A program made the translations under genes and the position numbers. Below, piece by piece: positions 1 to 8,043 of a stretch of 34,866 bases of DNA. Source of the stretch: an uncultured Alphaproteobacteria bacterium (GTDB lineage Bacteria; Pseudomonadota; Alphaproteobacteria; HIMB59; GCA-002718135); contig CACLBK010000010.1 of the NCBI GenBank assembly GCA_902605135.1, forward strand, positions 1 to 34,866, written 5' to 3'. The notes below the pieces were generated by a model, which did no database searches, had not been told where the DNA came from, and saw only the letters and a program-made list of their open reading frames with translations. Each line of letters starts with the position of its first letter. The first letter of the stretch is position 1.

Positions 1-2
1 AT

Positions 3-470
3 GAAATAGATAAAACAATTAAAAACAATATTGTATCTAATAGAAATTTTTTTATTATTGAAAAAAAAAATAATATATCTGTAATTTTTATTAAAAAAAG
101 CTTTGAGACCTATGAGGCTATTTTAGCAAATTTATACAGTGTTAAATCAAAAAAAATATTGAATAATGAATTTTTAAACTGCCAAAATTTAATAAAACTC
201 AAGGATGATCCAAATATAATCAATAAAGAATACAAACTAATAGATTTAAATAATGAATTAAAAAGTAATTTAGTTAATATAAATGATTATATAAAATATG
301 AGTCCGACAATGAAATTGTCTATATTGTTTTGTGTAATATAAAATTTGATAAAGAAATATTAAAAAATATTAATCAAAATAAATTTATCAATTTTAATAT
401 AACAGAGATTGAAAGTAAATTTATAAATAAATATTCTAAAATTTATAATTTGACTATGATTAATGAATAA
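3..470 (+). CDS. C-terminal part of a probable SurA-like periplasmic chaperone/peptidyl-prolyl isomerase (5' partial)
   Basis: The reading frame is open from the left edge, so the gene starts outside the window; the first internal ATG is near 165 but translation clearly runs upstream of it. About 155 residues are visible, rich in Lys, Asn and Ile, with no membrane segment. The visible part ends in a predicted helix with the pattern ESKFINKYSKIYNLTMI, which resembles the C-terminal helix of SurA-type proteins. The main argument is context: in alphaproteobacteria surA commonly sits directly before pdxA and rsmA, and here the frame overlaps pdxA by 8 bases. SurA helps outer-membrane proteins fold in the periplasm. 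Sequence similarity alone is too weak to prove the family, and parvulin-domain residues cannot be checked because most of the protein lies upstream. Confidence 0.5.
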   Translation, partial: EIDKTIKNNIVSNRNFFIIEKKNNISVIFIKKSFETYEAILANLYSVKSKKILNNEFLNCQNLIKLKDDPNIINKEYKLIDLNNELKSNLVNINDYIKYESDNEIVYIVLCNIKFDKEILKNINQNKFINFNITEIESKFINKYSKIYNLTMINE

Positions 471-1437
471 AGCAATTGCAATTACGATTGGTGATATTAA
501 TGGTATAGGAATTAAAATATTATTAAATTCATGGAGAAATAACGAAATAAATAATTTTATTTTATTTTCAAATATTGAAATTATTAAAAAATATTTAGTT
601 AAAAATAAATTAAAATTTAAATTGAATAAAATCAATAAAAATTTATCTAATGTAAATTTCTCTAAAAAAATAATAAATATATTTTCATTTAATGCTAATT
701 CTTTGGATGATAATACCTATAAATCATTAAAGTATGCATATAAATATTGTATCAATAAAACTTGTATTGGTATGATAACTCTTCCACTTAGGAAAGATAA
801 AATAATAAACAAAATAGATAAAAAATTTATTGGTCATACAGAGTTTTTTCAAAAAATAAATAAAAAAGAAAATGTAAATATGATTTTATATCATAAAAAA
901 ATTATTATCTCACCTTTAACAACTCATATAGAAGTAAATAAAATTTCAAGTGTTATAAAAAATAAAAAATTTTTATTTAATCAAATTTATAATATTAACA
1001 ATACATTAAAAGTTGATTTCAATATTAAAAAACCTAAAATAATTATTTCTGGATTTAATCCTCATTCAGGTGAAAATGGTAAAATAGGAAAAGAAGAAAT
1101 CAATTTTATAATTCCTGTTGTAAATAAACTTCAAAATGAAAAAATAAATATATCAGGCCCCTACTCTGCAGATAGTGTATTAATTAAAAATAATTTAAGT
1201 AAATATGATTGTTTTATTTTTATTTATCATGATCAGGCATTAATTCCATTCAAATATATAAGTCAATTCTCTGGTGTGAATTATACTGGAAACTTAGATA
1301 TTATTAGAACTTCCCCAGATCATGGAACAGCTTATAATTTAATTAGTTCAAATGATATTTCAAATAAATCATTTATTAATTGTTATAAATTAATTAATAA
1401 AATTTATAAAAATAGAATGATTAATGATAAAGGCTAA
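463..1437 (+). CDS. pdxA: 4-hydroxythreonine-4-phosphate dehydrogenase PdxA
   Basis: This is a 324-residue protein of normal family length. PdxA oxidises 4-phosphohydroxy-L-threonine with NAD; the product is condensed with deoxyxylulose phosphate by PdxJ to make pyridoxine phosphate (vitamin B6). Visible family motifs are GDINGIG (10-16), GHTEF (124-128), a metal-ligand type His in THIEVNK (H155), NPHSGENG around H201, YHDQ with H256, and IRTSPDHGTA near 281-290. The three histidines at 155, 201 and 256 match the divalent-metal ligands of the family. The start ATG overlaps the end of the preceding frame by 8 bases, and the 3' end overlaps rsmA by 14 bases, so the three genes are probably cotranscribed and translationally coupled. 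The protein is very Lys/Asn/Ile-rich, as expected from base composition. Confidence 0.95.
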   Translation: MNKAIAITIGDINGIGIKILLNSWRNNEINNFILFSNIEIIKKYLVKNKLKFKLNKINKNLSNVNFSKKIINIFSFNANSLDDNTYKSLKYAYKYCINKTCIGMITLPLRKDKIINKIDKKFIGHTEFFQKINKKENVNMILYHKKIIISPLTTHIEVNKISSVIKNKKFLFNQIYNINNTLKVDFNIKKPKIIISGFNPHSGENGKIGKEEINFIIPVVNKLQNEKINISGPYSADSVLIKNNLSKYDCFIFIYHDQALIPFKYISQFSGVNYTGNLDIIRTSPDHGTAYNLISSNDISNKSFINCYKLINKIYKNRMINDKG

Positions 1438-2143
1438 AAGATCATTAAGTCAAAATTTTTTAATTGATAGAAATATATCTAAAAAAATTATTGATCAAAC
1501 TGATGTATATAATAAGATTATTATTGAAATAGGACCTGGTCATGGTTTTTTAACTGACAATATTTTAGAAAGAAATCCTAAAAAAATCATTTTAATTGAA
1601 AAAGATTTTAAATTAAGAAATATTTTATACGAAAAATATAAATATAACAAAAAAATTAAAATCGATGGTGATGATATTCTTAAATACAATTTAAGTAATT
1701 TTCAAAATTTAATAATAATATCAAACTTGCCTTATAATATTTCTACAAAAATTATTTTATATTTATTTAATTATAATAAAAATATTTCTAAAATGATTTT
1801 TATGATTCAAAAGGAAGTAGCTTATAAATTTGATTATAATTTACCAAAAATGAATAAATATAAATTTTTAACAAAAGTTGTTTCTAACTTTACTAGATGT
1901 TTTGATGTTTCTTCTAAAGTATTTATACCAAAACCAAAAGTACAATCAACTGTAGTAAAATTTGTATTTAAAAATAATAATATTGATTTACAAGATGCTA
2001 TAAATTTTTCAAAAATTATTTTTAAAAATGTTCGAAAAAAAATTTATAATAATTTAAATATTAAATCAGAAAATAAGATGCTAAATAAAAGAGTTGATCA
2101 ATTAAATATTGAAGATTTATTAACTATTTATAATTTTTTTTAA
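1424..2143 (+). CDS. rsmA: 16S rRNA (adenine1518/1519-N6)-dimethyltransferase RsmA (KsgA)
   Basis: This SAM-dependent methyltransferase dimethylates two adjacent adenines in the helix 45 loop of 16S rRNA during small-subunit assembly. The N-terminal signature SQNFL is at 9-13, the SAM-binding motif EIGPGHG at 35-41, and the catalytic NLPY motif at 101-104. At 239 residues it is shorter than many family members (about 265-290), mainly in the C-terminal helical domain, but it has no frame break. The ATG overlaps pdxA by 14 bases. The 3' end overlaps the convergent gmk gene by 24 bases, leaving no room for a separate terminator between them. Confidence 0.95.
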   Translation: MIKAKRSLSQNFLIDRNISKKIIDQTDVYNKIIIEIGPGHGFLTDNILERNPKKIILIEKDFKLRNILYEKYKYNKKIKIDGDDILKYNLSNFQNLIIISNLPYNISTKIILYLFNYNKNISKMIFMIQKEVAYKFDYNLPKMNKYKFLTKVVSNFTRCFDVSSKVFIPKPKVQSTVVKFVFKNNNIDLQDAINFSKIIFKNVRKKIYNNLNIKSENKMLNKRVDQLNIEDLLTIYNFF

Positions 2144-2749
2144 TTTAGTTTTGAGGAATTTTTTTTGAGCAATAATTAGCTCATGATACTCTATAATTCT
2201 TTTTATTTCTTTAACTGTATTTTGTACTTTTTCATTAATTAAAACGTATTTGTATTCATTATAGTGCTTCATTTCATCTATAGCATATGAAAGTCTAAGG
2301 TTTATCTCCTTATTATTATCTCTACCCCTTTTCACTAAGCGCCTTTTAAGTTCTGATTTTGAAGGTGGTAATATAAAAAAATCTATAATCTCATTCTGTT
2401 TGTATTTTTTTCTTATCTTTCTTGCGCCTTTCCAATCTATATCAAATAATACATGTTTTTTATATTTTTTAGACAAAGTTATATTTTTAATAGGTGAGCC
2501 ATATAAATTTTTAAAATTAGTTGCAGTTTCTATAAAAAAATTCTTTTTTTTGAGATTTTCAAATTTTTTTTTACTTACAAAGTAATAATCTTTACCATTA
2601 GTTTCATTTAATCTTTTATTTCTTGACGTATACGAAATAGATAGCGTGATATTTTTCATTTTTTTTATAAGTAATTTACATAACGTTGTTTTTCCAGCTC
2701 CAGAAGGGGAAGATATGATAATTAATTTATTTTCTATTTCTGTACTCAT
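2120..2749 (-). CDS. gmk: Guanylate kinase
   Basis: This cytosolic kinase converts GMP and ATP to GDP and ADP. The P-loop SSPSGAGKT is at 13-21, followed by the GMP-binding region SISYTSRNKR and the GxDYYFVSKKKF pattern typical of guanylate kinases. Length is 209 residues, normal for the family. It is the last gene of the fabD-to-gmk minus-strand block, and its start overlaps the end of mltG by 23 bases. In many alphaproteobacteria a yicC gene lies between mltG and gmk; here it is absent and the two genes overlap. The 3' end overlaps convergent rsmA by 24 bases. Confidence 0.96.
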   Translation of the reverse strand: MSTEIENKLIIISSPSGAGKTTLCKLLIKKMKNITLSISYTSRNKRLNETNGKDYYFVSKKKFENLKKKNFFIETATNFKNLYGSPIKNITLSKKYKKHVLFDIDWKGARKIRKKYKQNEIIDFFILPPSKSELKRRLVKRGRDNNKEINLRLSYAIDEMKHYNEYKYVLINEKVQNTVKEIKRIIEYHELIIAQKKFLKTKLKKIINS

Positions 2750-3695
2750 TTAATTTTTTTTTGTGTTCTTTAAAAGTTTTTGAAAATATATGTCTATTTA
2801 AAGAATAATCAAAAAAATAAAACAAAAAATCTGTCAGATAATTTTCAAACAAAATATCTAAAGTTTTCTTACCTACGTATGATATAGGTTTTGGAGGCAA
2901 ACCATTATATAAATATGTATTAAATGGATGATTTATCTTCAAATCACTTTTCAGTAATTTCCGCTCTAAATCATAATTACCATTTGTGAGAGAATATATT
3001 ACTGTTGCATCAATTTGTAATTTCATTTTTATATTTAGTCGATTATAAATTACAGAGGAAATTAACATTTTATCCTGGTAGTCTAAACCCTCCTTTTCTA
3101 ACAAAGAACCAATAGTCATAATTTCAATTTGATTAAATTTATTAAATATTTTATTATTTTGATATGTTTCAATATAGTTTTGTTTATCTTTTTTAAGTTT
3201 TTTTAAAAAAGATTCAAAACTAATATTATTTTGAAAATAATATGTATCAGCGATAATATTTTCATATGGAATTGTATGAAAATCTTTGAAATATTTTGAC
3301 AATTCTAAATTTAATTGTTTTTTAGACCAGCCTTCCACAATTGTAATTTTATTTAATATATTACTAGGTTGAGATATTGTATTTATAAATTCAAACAATG
3401 AAGCCTTATCGTTTATATTAAAATCACCATAGTGAATTATTTTTTTTTTAAAAAAATGATTAATTTTAATATATAATTTAATAATCTCAAAATCTAACTT
3501 ACTGTAATTGTAAATATTTTTGCTAATAATATTTACTATTTTTTCTCCTTTTTCAATTTTTAAAGGATTATCATTTAATTTTATCTCTTTATTAAAAAGA
3601 TATGAAATATAAATAGAAATAGAAAGAAAGACGGATATTAATGAGACACTAAATATTTTTAAATAATAATGCAGTGTTAGTCCCTCCAAATCCAA
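2727..3695 (-). CDS. mltG: Endolytic murein transglycosylase MltG (YceG family)
   Basis: MltG is an inner-membrane lytic transglycosylase that cuts nascent glycan strands and so limits their length. One membrane segment spans about residues 12-33. The catalytic region SLLEKEGLDY places the expected general acid at E200, and the family signatures YNGLPPKPIS and RHIFSKTFKEH follow near the C-terminus. Length is 322 residues, typical. The ATG at 3695 lies inside the 3' end of fabF, giving a 47-base overlap. There is no other ATG before the membrane segment, but a TTG or CTG a few codons later is possible; a GGAGG string that also encodes the fabF GGT motif could act as ribosome site for the CTG. 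The start is therefore less certain than the identity. Confidence 0.92.
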   Translation of the reverse strand: MDLEGLTLHYYLKIFSVSLISVFLSISIYISYLFNKEIKLNDNPLKIEKGEKIVNIISKNIYNYSKLDFEIIKLYIKINHFFKKKIIHYGDFNINDKASLFEFINTISQPSNILNKITIVEGWSKKQLNLELSKYFKDFHTIPYENIIADTYYFQNNISFESFLKKLKKDKQNYIETYQNNKIFNKFNQIEIMTIGSLLEKEGLDYQDKMLISSVIYNRLNIKMKLQIDATVIYSLTNGNYDLERKLLKSDLKINHPFNTYLYNGLPPKPISYVGKKTLDILFENYLTDFLFYFFDYSLNRHIFSKTFKEHKKKLNEYRNRK

Positions 3696-4899
3696 ATGAA
3701 TTACTTAAGGCAAATGAAATATTTTTTTCTAGAGGTGAATTTGGAACTAAATTAATATTACTTGTCTCTATTGGATTATTCAAATTTAATGTAGCGGGTA
3801 AAATATTATTATTTAAAGACATAATTGAAAAAATTGCCTCAACACTTCCAGCAGCACCAAGAAGATGGCCAATAGATGATTTTGTTGAACTGACAAATAT
3901 GTTATGTTTAAATAATCTAGAAATCGCATTAAGTTCTATTTCATCACCTTTTACAGTAGAAGTTCCATGAGCATTTATATAATCAATTTGGTCTGTATGT
4001 ATTTTAGCCATATCTAATGCTGCCTTCATAGCTCTGTATCCACCATCACCATCTTCAGCAGGTGAAGTAATGTGGTGAGCATCTCCTGACATTCCATACC
4101 CTACTAATTCAGCATATATCTTAGCTCCTCTTTTTTTTGCATTTTCCATTTCTTCAAGTATTAATATACCTGCCCCTTCTCCCATCACAAATCCATCTCT
4201 ATCTTTATCCCATGGTCTTGATGCTTCATGAGGTGTATTATTATAAGATGTGCTAAGACTTCTTGCAGCACAAAAACCAGCAATACCTAATTTACAAACA
4301 GCTGCTTCAGAACCACCCGCTATCATTATATCCGCAGCTCCTCTTTTTATCATTTCACCTGCATCTCCAATAGAATGAGCCCCAGTTGCACAAGCTGTTA
4401 CAACAGAATGATTTGGCCCCTTAAAACCATATTTAATTGAAATTTGTCCTGAGAGAAGATTTACTAGCGATGAAGGTATAAAAAATGGAGATAATTTTCT
4501 TGGCTTTTCATTATTTATAGTTAACGATCCTTCATATATTGTTTCAAGTCCACCAATACCAGAGCCAACTGAGACTCCAACTCTAAATTTTTCTTCGTCA
4601 CTAATATTATTTAAGTCAGAATCATCTATTGCCATTTTTGCAGCAACAATTCCGTACTGTATAAATCTATCATTTCTATTAATGTCTCTTACTTCAAGAA
4701 TAGAGGATTTATTAAAATAATCTTTGTCATCTGGATTATTATTTATGTAACCAGCTATTTTAGCTGGTAAATTGGATACATCGAAGTGATCAATTTTCTT
4801 AATACCAGACTTTTTATTAATTAAATTGTCCCATGACTTATCTAAATCGTTCCCAAGAGAAGTTAGTAAACCCATACCAGTAACAACAACTCTTCTCAT
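3649..4899 (-). CDS. fabF: 3-oxoacyl-[acyl-carrier-protein] synthase II (FabF)
   Basis: This is the elongating condensing enzyme of type II fatty acid synthesis; it joins malonyl-ACP to a growing acyl-ACP with loss of CO2. The catalytic triad is visible as Cys170 (VVTACATGAH), His311 (INAHGTST) and His345 (SSIGHLLGAAG). The C-terminal FGFGGTN signature is present. Length is 416 residues, normal. It follows acpP by 16 bases on the same strand, so enzyme and carrier protein are made from one operon. Its last 47 bases overlap the start of mltG. Confidence 0.98.
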   Translation of the reverse strand: MRRVVVTGMGLLTSLGNDLDKSWDNLINKKSGIKKIDHFDVSNLPAKIAGYINNNPDDKDYFNKSSILEVRDINRNDRFIQYGIVAAKMAIDDSDLNNISDEEKFRVGVSVGSGIGGLETIYEGSLTINNEKPRKLSPFFIPSSLVNLLSGQISIKYGFKGPNHSVVTACATGAHSIGDAGEMIKRGAADIMIAGGSEAAVCKLGIAGFCAARSLSTSYNNTPHEASRPWDKDRDGFVMGEGAGILILEEMENAKKRGAKIYAELVGYGMSGDAHHITSPAEDGDGGYRAMKAALDMAKIHTDQIDYINAHGTSTVKGDEIELNAISRLFKHNIFVSSTKSSIGHLLGAAGSVEAIFSIMSLNNNILPATLNLNNPIETSNINLVPNSPLEKNISFALSNSFGFGGTNTALLFKNI

Positions 4900-4915
4900 T
4901 TTATTATATCTAGGT

Positions 4916-5149
4916 TTATTTTTTACTTTGAATATAATCTATAGCATTTTGAACAGTTTGGATCGTCTCAGCAGCATCATCTGGAATTTCAATTCCAAAT
5001 TTTTCCTCAAATGCCATGACTAATTCTACTGTGTCTAAACTGTCAGCACCTAAATCATCTATGAATTTTGCTTCAGGAATAACTTTTGACTCGTCAATAC
5101 CCAAATGATCTACAACAATTTTTTTTACCTCGTCTTGTATTTCACTCAT
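4916..5149 (-). CDS. acpP: Acyl carrier protein AcpP
   Basis: This 77-residue acidic protein carries the growing fatty acid as a thioester on 4'-phosphopantetheine. The attachment site is Ser37 in [13 protein letters not shown], followed by the conserved helix [17 protein letters not shown]. It is less Lys/Asn-rich than its neighbours, as expected for a highly conserved, highly expressed protein. It has one of the best ribosome sites in the window (AAGGAG, 6 bases before the ATG). It sits between fabG and fabF, the usual order. Confidence 0.98.
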   Translation of the reverse strand: MSEIQDEVKKIVVDHLGIDESKVIPEAKFIDDLGADSLDTVELVMAFEEKFGIEIPDDAAETIQTVQNAIDYIQSKK

Positions 5150-5155
5150 ATTTTT

Positions 5156-5161
5156 CTCCTT
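5156..5161 (-). promoter_or_regulatory. Strong Shine-Dalgarno site of acpP
   Basis: The minus strand reads AAGGAG with 6 bases before the acpP ATG. Most genes here have weak or no recognisable site, so this one stands out and fits the high output expected of acyl carrier protein. Confidence 0.75.
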
Positions 5162-5186
5162 ATAATTTCTTTTAGATTATTATTTC

Positions 5187-5198
5187 ATTATATGTCAA
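5187..5198 (-). promoter_or_regulatory. Possible promoter elements upstream of acpP (TTGACA directly followed by TATAAT)
   Basis: On the minus strand a perfect TTGACA hexamer is directly followed by a perfect TATAAT, about 38-49 bases before the acpP start and in the fabG-acpP gap. They cannot both serve one promoter, because the spacing is zero. Either could belong to a separate acpP promoter: TTGACA has only a poor -10 at normal spacing, and TATAAT has no good -35. Chance occurrence in AT-rich DNA is possible. Confidence 0.3.
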
Positions 5199-5202
5199 CA
5201 AA

Positions 5203-5934
5203 TTAAACCATTAACATACCACCATTAATATGAATATTTTGACCAGTTATGTATGCGGAATCGTCTGTAGATAAAAAATATACTAAATTTGCAATTTCTT
5301 GAGGATCACCAAATCTCATCATGGGAATTCTTGATAAATAATTTTTCTTTTGATCATCATTTAATTTGTCAGTCATAGATGTTGATATAAAACCTGGAGA
5401 AATTATGTTGACATTTATATTTCTTTTAGCAACTTCTAGTGCAATTGATTTATAAAGACCAACAAGACCTGATTTAGATGCAACGTAATTTGCCTGACCT
5501 GGATTACCAGTTGAACCAACTATAGAAGAAATGCCAATAATTTTTCCATATTTGTTAGAGAGCATATTTGGCAATAAAGATTTAATTATTTGATAATTTG
5601 AATTAAGATTAGTTTGTATTACTTCAGACCATTGTTCATTTTTCATCCTGAAGATGAGACTATCATGGGTTTTTCCAGCATTATTTGCGATTACTGAAAT
5701 ATCTTTATGATCATTAGATATTTGATCCAAACAATCCTGCAAGTTTTCTGAATTAGAAAAATCAACTTGATAATAATAATGACCATCTCCATATTTATTT
5801 TTTAAATATAAAATTTTTTCATCAGAAGATGAAGTAACAACCAATGTAAAATTTTTATTTATAAATTTATCACAAATTGCTGAACCTATACCTCCAGATG
5901 CACCAGTTACAAATATTTTTTTATTTCTATTCAT
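5203..5934 (-). CDS. fabG: 3-oxoacyl-[acyl-carrier-protein] reductase FabG
   Basis: This short-chain dehydrogenase uses NADPH to reduce beta-ketoacyl-ACP in each round of fatty acid elongation. The cofactor-binding glycine motif GASGGIG is at 11-17 and NNAG at 84-87. The catalytic residues Asn109, Ser137, Tyr150 and Lys154 are all present (the last two in YVASK). The C-terminal YITGQNIHINGG pattern is characteristic of FabG. Length is 243 residues, normal. The ATG follows the fabD stop codon with no intervening base, indicating translational coupling. Confidence 0.97.
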   Translation of the reverse strand: MNRNKKIFVTGASGGIGSAICDKFINKNFTLVVTSSSDEKILYLKNKYGDGHYYYQVDFSNSENLQDCLDQISNDHKDISVIANNAGKTHDSLIFRMKNEQWSEVIQTNLNSNYQIIKSLLPNMLSNKYGKIIGISSIVGSTGNPGQANYVASKSGLVGLYKSIALEVAKRNINVNIISPGFISTSMTDKLNDDQKKNYLSRIPMMRFGDPQEIANLVYFLSTDDSAYITGQNIHINGGMLMV

Positions 5935-6846
5935 TTAATTTAAATCTGAAATTTGATTAAAAGAAATAATATCAAATTTATTTGAGATTCTCTTTATTAA
6001 ACCACTTAATACTTTATTAGGACCAATTTCTATTATTTTATTTTCACCAATTTCTTCAAGTTTTTTTATACTTTGAGTCCAATTAACTCTATTAGCCATT
6101 TGCTTTTGTAAATTTTTTTTTATTGAAAGAGTATCATCATAAATATTTGCATCATAATTAGATATAATCTTAATTTGATTTTCTTTAAAAATTAAATTTT
6201 CAATTTCTAAGGCTAATTCTTCTTGTGCTTTAATCATATATTTACTATGAAAAGCGGCAGATACATTTAGAGTCACAAATTTTTTTATATCATTTTTTAA
6301 AAATAATTCTCTACTATTTTCTATTTCTTGAACATCTCCAGATATAACAATTTGTATATTCGAGTTATCATTTGCAATTTCTAGATTTAAATCATTATCA
6401 TCAATTATCTTCTGTACTGAAATAGAATCTTTTCCAATAAGTGCAGCCATTGTAGTTTCTTTAGGTGAAACAGCATTATTCATCAATTCACCTCTTTTTT
6501 TAAGTATTAAACAACAATCCTTTAAATCAATCTTATTACTGCAAGCGAGGGCTGTATACTCACCTAATGAATGGCCCATCATTATATTTATCTTTTTGTT
6601 AAGAATACCTTTTTCATCACAAATTATTTTGAAAATTACATATGAGGAAGCAAATATACAAATTTGAGTATATTGAGTTAAATTTAACATATCTTCATGG
6701 TTTTCGAATATAATTTTTCTAATATCTATTTTGGTATAATCTTCTATTTCTTCAAAAATTAATTTGGCAATTTTAAAATTATCATGGAAATCCTTTACCA
6801 TTCCTACACTTTGACTACCCTGACCAGGAAAAACTATTGAAGTCAT
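5935..6846 (-). CDS. fabD: Malonyl-CoA:ACP transacylase FabD
   Basis: FabD moves malonyl from CoA to ACP and so supplies the extender unit for fatty acid synthesis. The N-terminal FPGQGSQSVGM motif, nucleophile Ser93 in GHSLGEY, and catalytic His200 in AAFHSKY are all visible. Length is 303 residues, normal. It is the first gene of the minus-strand fatty acid block, has AAGGA shortly before its ATG, and is divergent from rpsF across an 85-base gap that must hold both promoters. Confidence 0.96.
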   Translation of the reverse strand: MTSIVFPGQGSQSVGMVKDFHDNFKIAKLIFEEIEDYTKIDIRKIIFENHEDMLNLTQYTQICIFASSYVIFKIICDEKGILNKKINIMMGHSLGEYTALACSNKIDLKDCCLILKKRGELMNNAVSPKETTMAALIGKDSISVQKIIDDNDLNLEIANDNSNIQIVISGDVQEIENSRELFLKNDIKKFVTLNVSAAFHSKYMIKAQEELALEIENLIFKENQIKIISNYDANIYDDTLSIKKNLQKQMANRVNWTQSIKKLEEIGENKIIEIGPNKVLSGLIKRISNKFDIISFNQISDLN

Positions 6847-6931
6847 TAATCCTTGATTTATTTTAAAAATTAAATATATGCAAGTTCAACTTCTCTAATA
6901 TTATTAAATATAAGATAAACCATGGAGTTAT
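6847..6931. promoter_or_regulatory. Divergent promoter region between fabD and rpsF
   Basis: These 85 bases separate two divergent operons. On the plus strand a TTCAAC (6885-6890) and a TATAAG (6909-6914) are 18 bases apart ahead of rpsF, followed by GGAG at 6924-6927 as its ribosome site. The complementary strand of the same TTCAAC block reads TTGAAC and could serve as a -35 toward fabD. The hexamers match only partly, so exact start points are uncertain. Confidence 0.35.
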
Positions 6932-7258
6932 ATGAACAAATTTGAAGTAGTACTTATATTGAGTCCTGACCTATCTGCTAATTCTTTTAATAGTGAAATA
7001 GATAGCTTCAAATCTAAATTGCAATCTAGATCAGCAAAAATAATCAATGAGGAAAAATGGGGTCTGAGAGATCTAAGTTTCAATATTAATAAATTTAAAA
7101 AAGCATTTTACATGTTTCTTCAAATTGAAGCTTCAGGATCAATAGTCAAAGAAGTTAGTAAAGAATTAAATCAATCAGAAAACTTAATCAGATATATTTT
7201 TATCAAAGTAAAAGATCATCAAGAACTTCCAACAAAACTTAGCAATGAAAAAAAATAA
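6932..7258 (+). CDS. rpsF: 30S ribosomal protein S6
   Basis: S6 is a small-subunit protein that binds 16S rRNA together with S18 in the platform. The start [15 protein letters not shown], the central [20 protein letters not shown] stretch and the IRYIFIKV strand match the family fold. Length is 108 residues. It is the first gene of the rpsF-rpsR-rplI cluster, overlaps rpsR by 14 bases, and has GGAG upstream. Confidence 0.95.
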   Translation: MNKFEVVLILSPDLSANSFNSEIDSFKSKLQSRSAKIINEEKWGLRDLSFNINKFKKAFYMFLQIEASGSIVKEVSKELNQSENLIRYIFIKVKDHQELPTKLSNEKK

Positions 7259-7520
7259 ATTTAATAGAAAAAAAGAAGATAGACCTAACTCACCTTTTGA
7301 GAATAGAAAAAAATTTTGTCCATTTAGTCAACCTGGATCTCCTGTTATAGATTATAAAGATGTTAGACTATTATCTAGATACATTACAGAAAAAGGAAAA
7401 ATTATACCTAGCAGAATTACAGGTGTATCTAGAAAAAAACAAAAAGAGTTAGCTAAGGCAATTAAACGAGCTCGTTTCTTATCATTGATGTCCTATACCA
7501 ATAAATCACTTCCGTTATGA
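7245..7520 (+). CDS. rpsR: 30S ribosomal protein S18
   Basis: S18 is the partner of S6 on the 30S platform. After a basic N-terminal tail, the conserved block [18 protein letters not shown] followed by [20 protein letters not shown] and an Arg-rich helix is diagnostic. Length is 91 residues. It overlaps rpsF by 14 bases and rplI by 4 bases (ATGA), so the three ribosomal genes are translationally coupled. Confidence 0.96.
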   Translation: MKKNKFNRKKEDRPNSPFENRKKFCPFSQPGSPVIDYKDVRLLSRYITEKGKIIPSRITGVSRKKQKELAKAIKRARFLSLMSYTNKSLPL

Positions 7521-7960
7521 AAGTAATTCTAACAACAAATATTAAAAAACTTGGAAGAATTGGAGACAAGGTTTCAGTTAAACCTGGTTATGCAAGAAAT
7601 TACCTTTTTCCAAATAATATGGCTCTAAGAGAAAATAAAAAAAATAATGAATATTATGAAAAAATAAAAGATGAAATGAAAAAGAATGAAGAAATTAAAT
7701 TAAATGATGCAAAAAAATTATTAAGTGAAATAAAAAAACTTAATATTATATTCAACAAAGAAGCTGATGAGAAAGATCAGCTTTACGGCTCAATATCTAA
7801 AAAAGAAATTATCGACTTTCTTGAAAATAAAAATTTAAAAGTAAAGTCAGATGATATAATCATAAGAAATCAAATTAAATCAATTGGTGAACATTTAATA
7901 GAAATTAATCCTTATGAAGGAATTAATGAAGAGTTCACAGTTACTATCCAAAAAAACTAA
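7517..7960 (+). CDS. rplI: 50S ribosomal protein L9
   Basis: L9 is an elongated large-subunit protein with two globular domains joined by a long helix. The N-terminal signature [20 protein letters not shown] is visible, followed by a Lys/Glu-rich connecting helix (about 45-80) and a C-terminal domain starting near [12 protein letters not shown]. Length is 147 residues, normal. It starts in an ATGA overlap with rpsR and is followed by an 83-base gap before dnaB in which I see no clear terminator. Confidence 0.95.
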   Translation: MKVILTTNIKKLGRIGDKVSVKPGYARNYLFPNNMALRENKKNNEYYEKIKDEMKKNEEIKLNDAKKLLSEIKKLNIIFNKEADEKDQLYGSISKKEIIDFLENKNLKVKSDDIIIRNQIKSIGEHLIEINPYEGINEEFTVTIQKN

Positions 7961-8043
7961 TTTATTCACATTATTAATATATTATCAACTTAAATTTCTT
8001 ACTTGTTGTTGTTGATTTTTTTAAGATAGTTTAATGATTATGA

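Noticed and set aside
360-635. Hydrophobic 91-codon minus-strand frame across the start of pdxA
   Set aside because: Lys/Asn/Ile-rich genes in AT-rich DNA give long Phe/Leu/Ile-rich antisense frames; this one overlaps two supported genes.
7961-8043. Possible terminator or origin-like element between rplI and dnaB
   Set aside because: There is a T-run after a TTG repeat but no stem of useful strength, and no DnaA-box cluster was seen.
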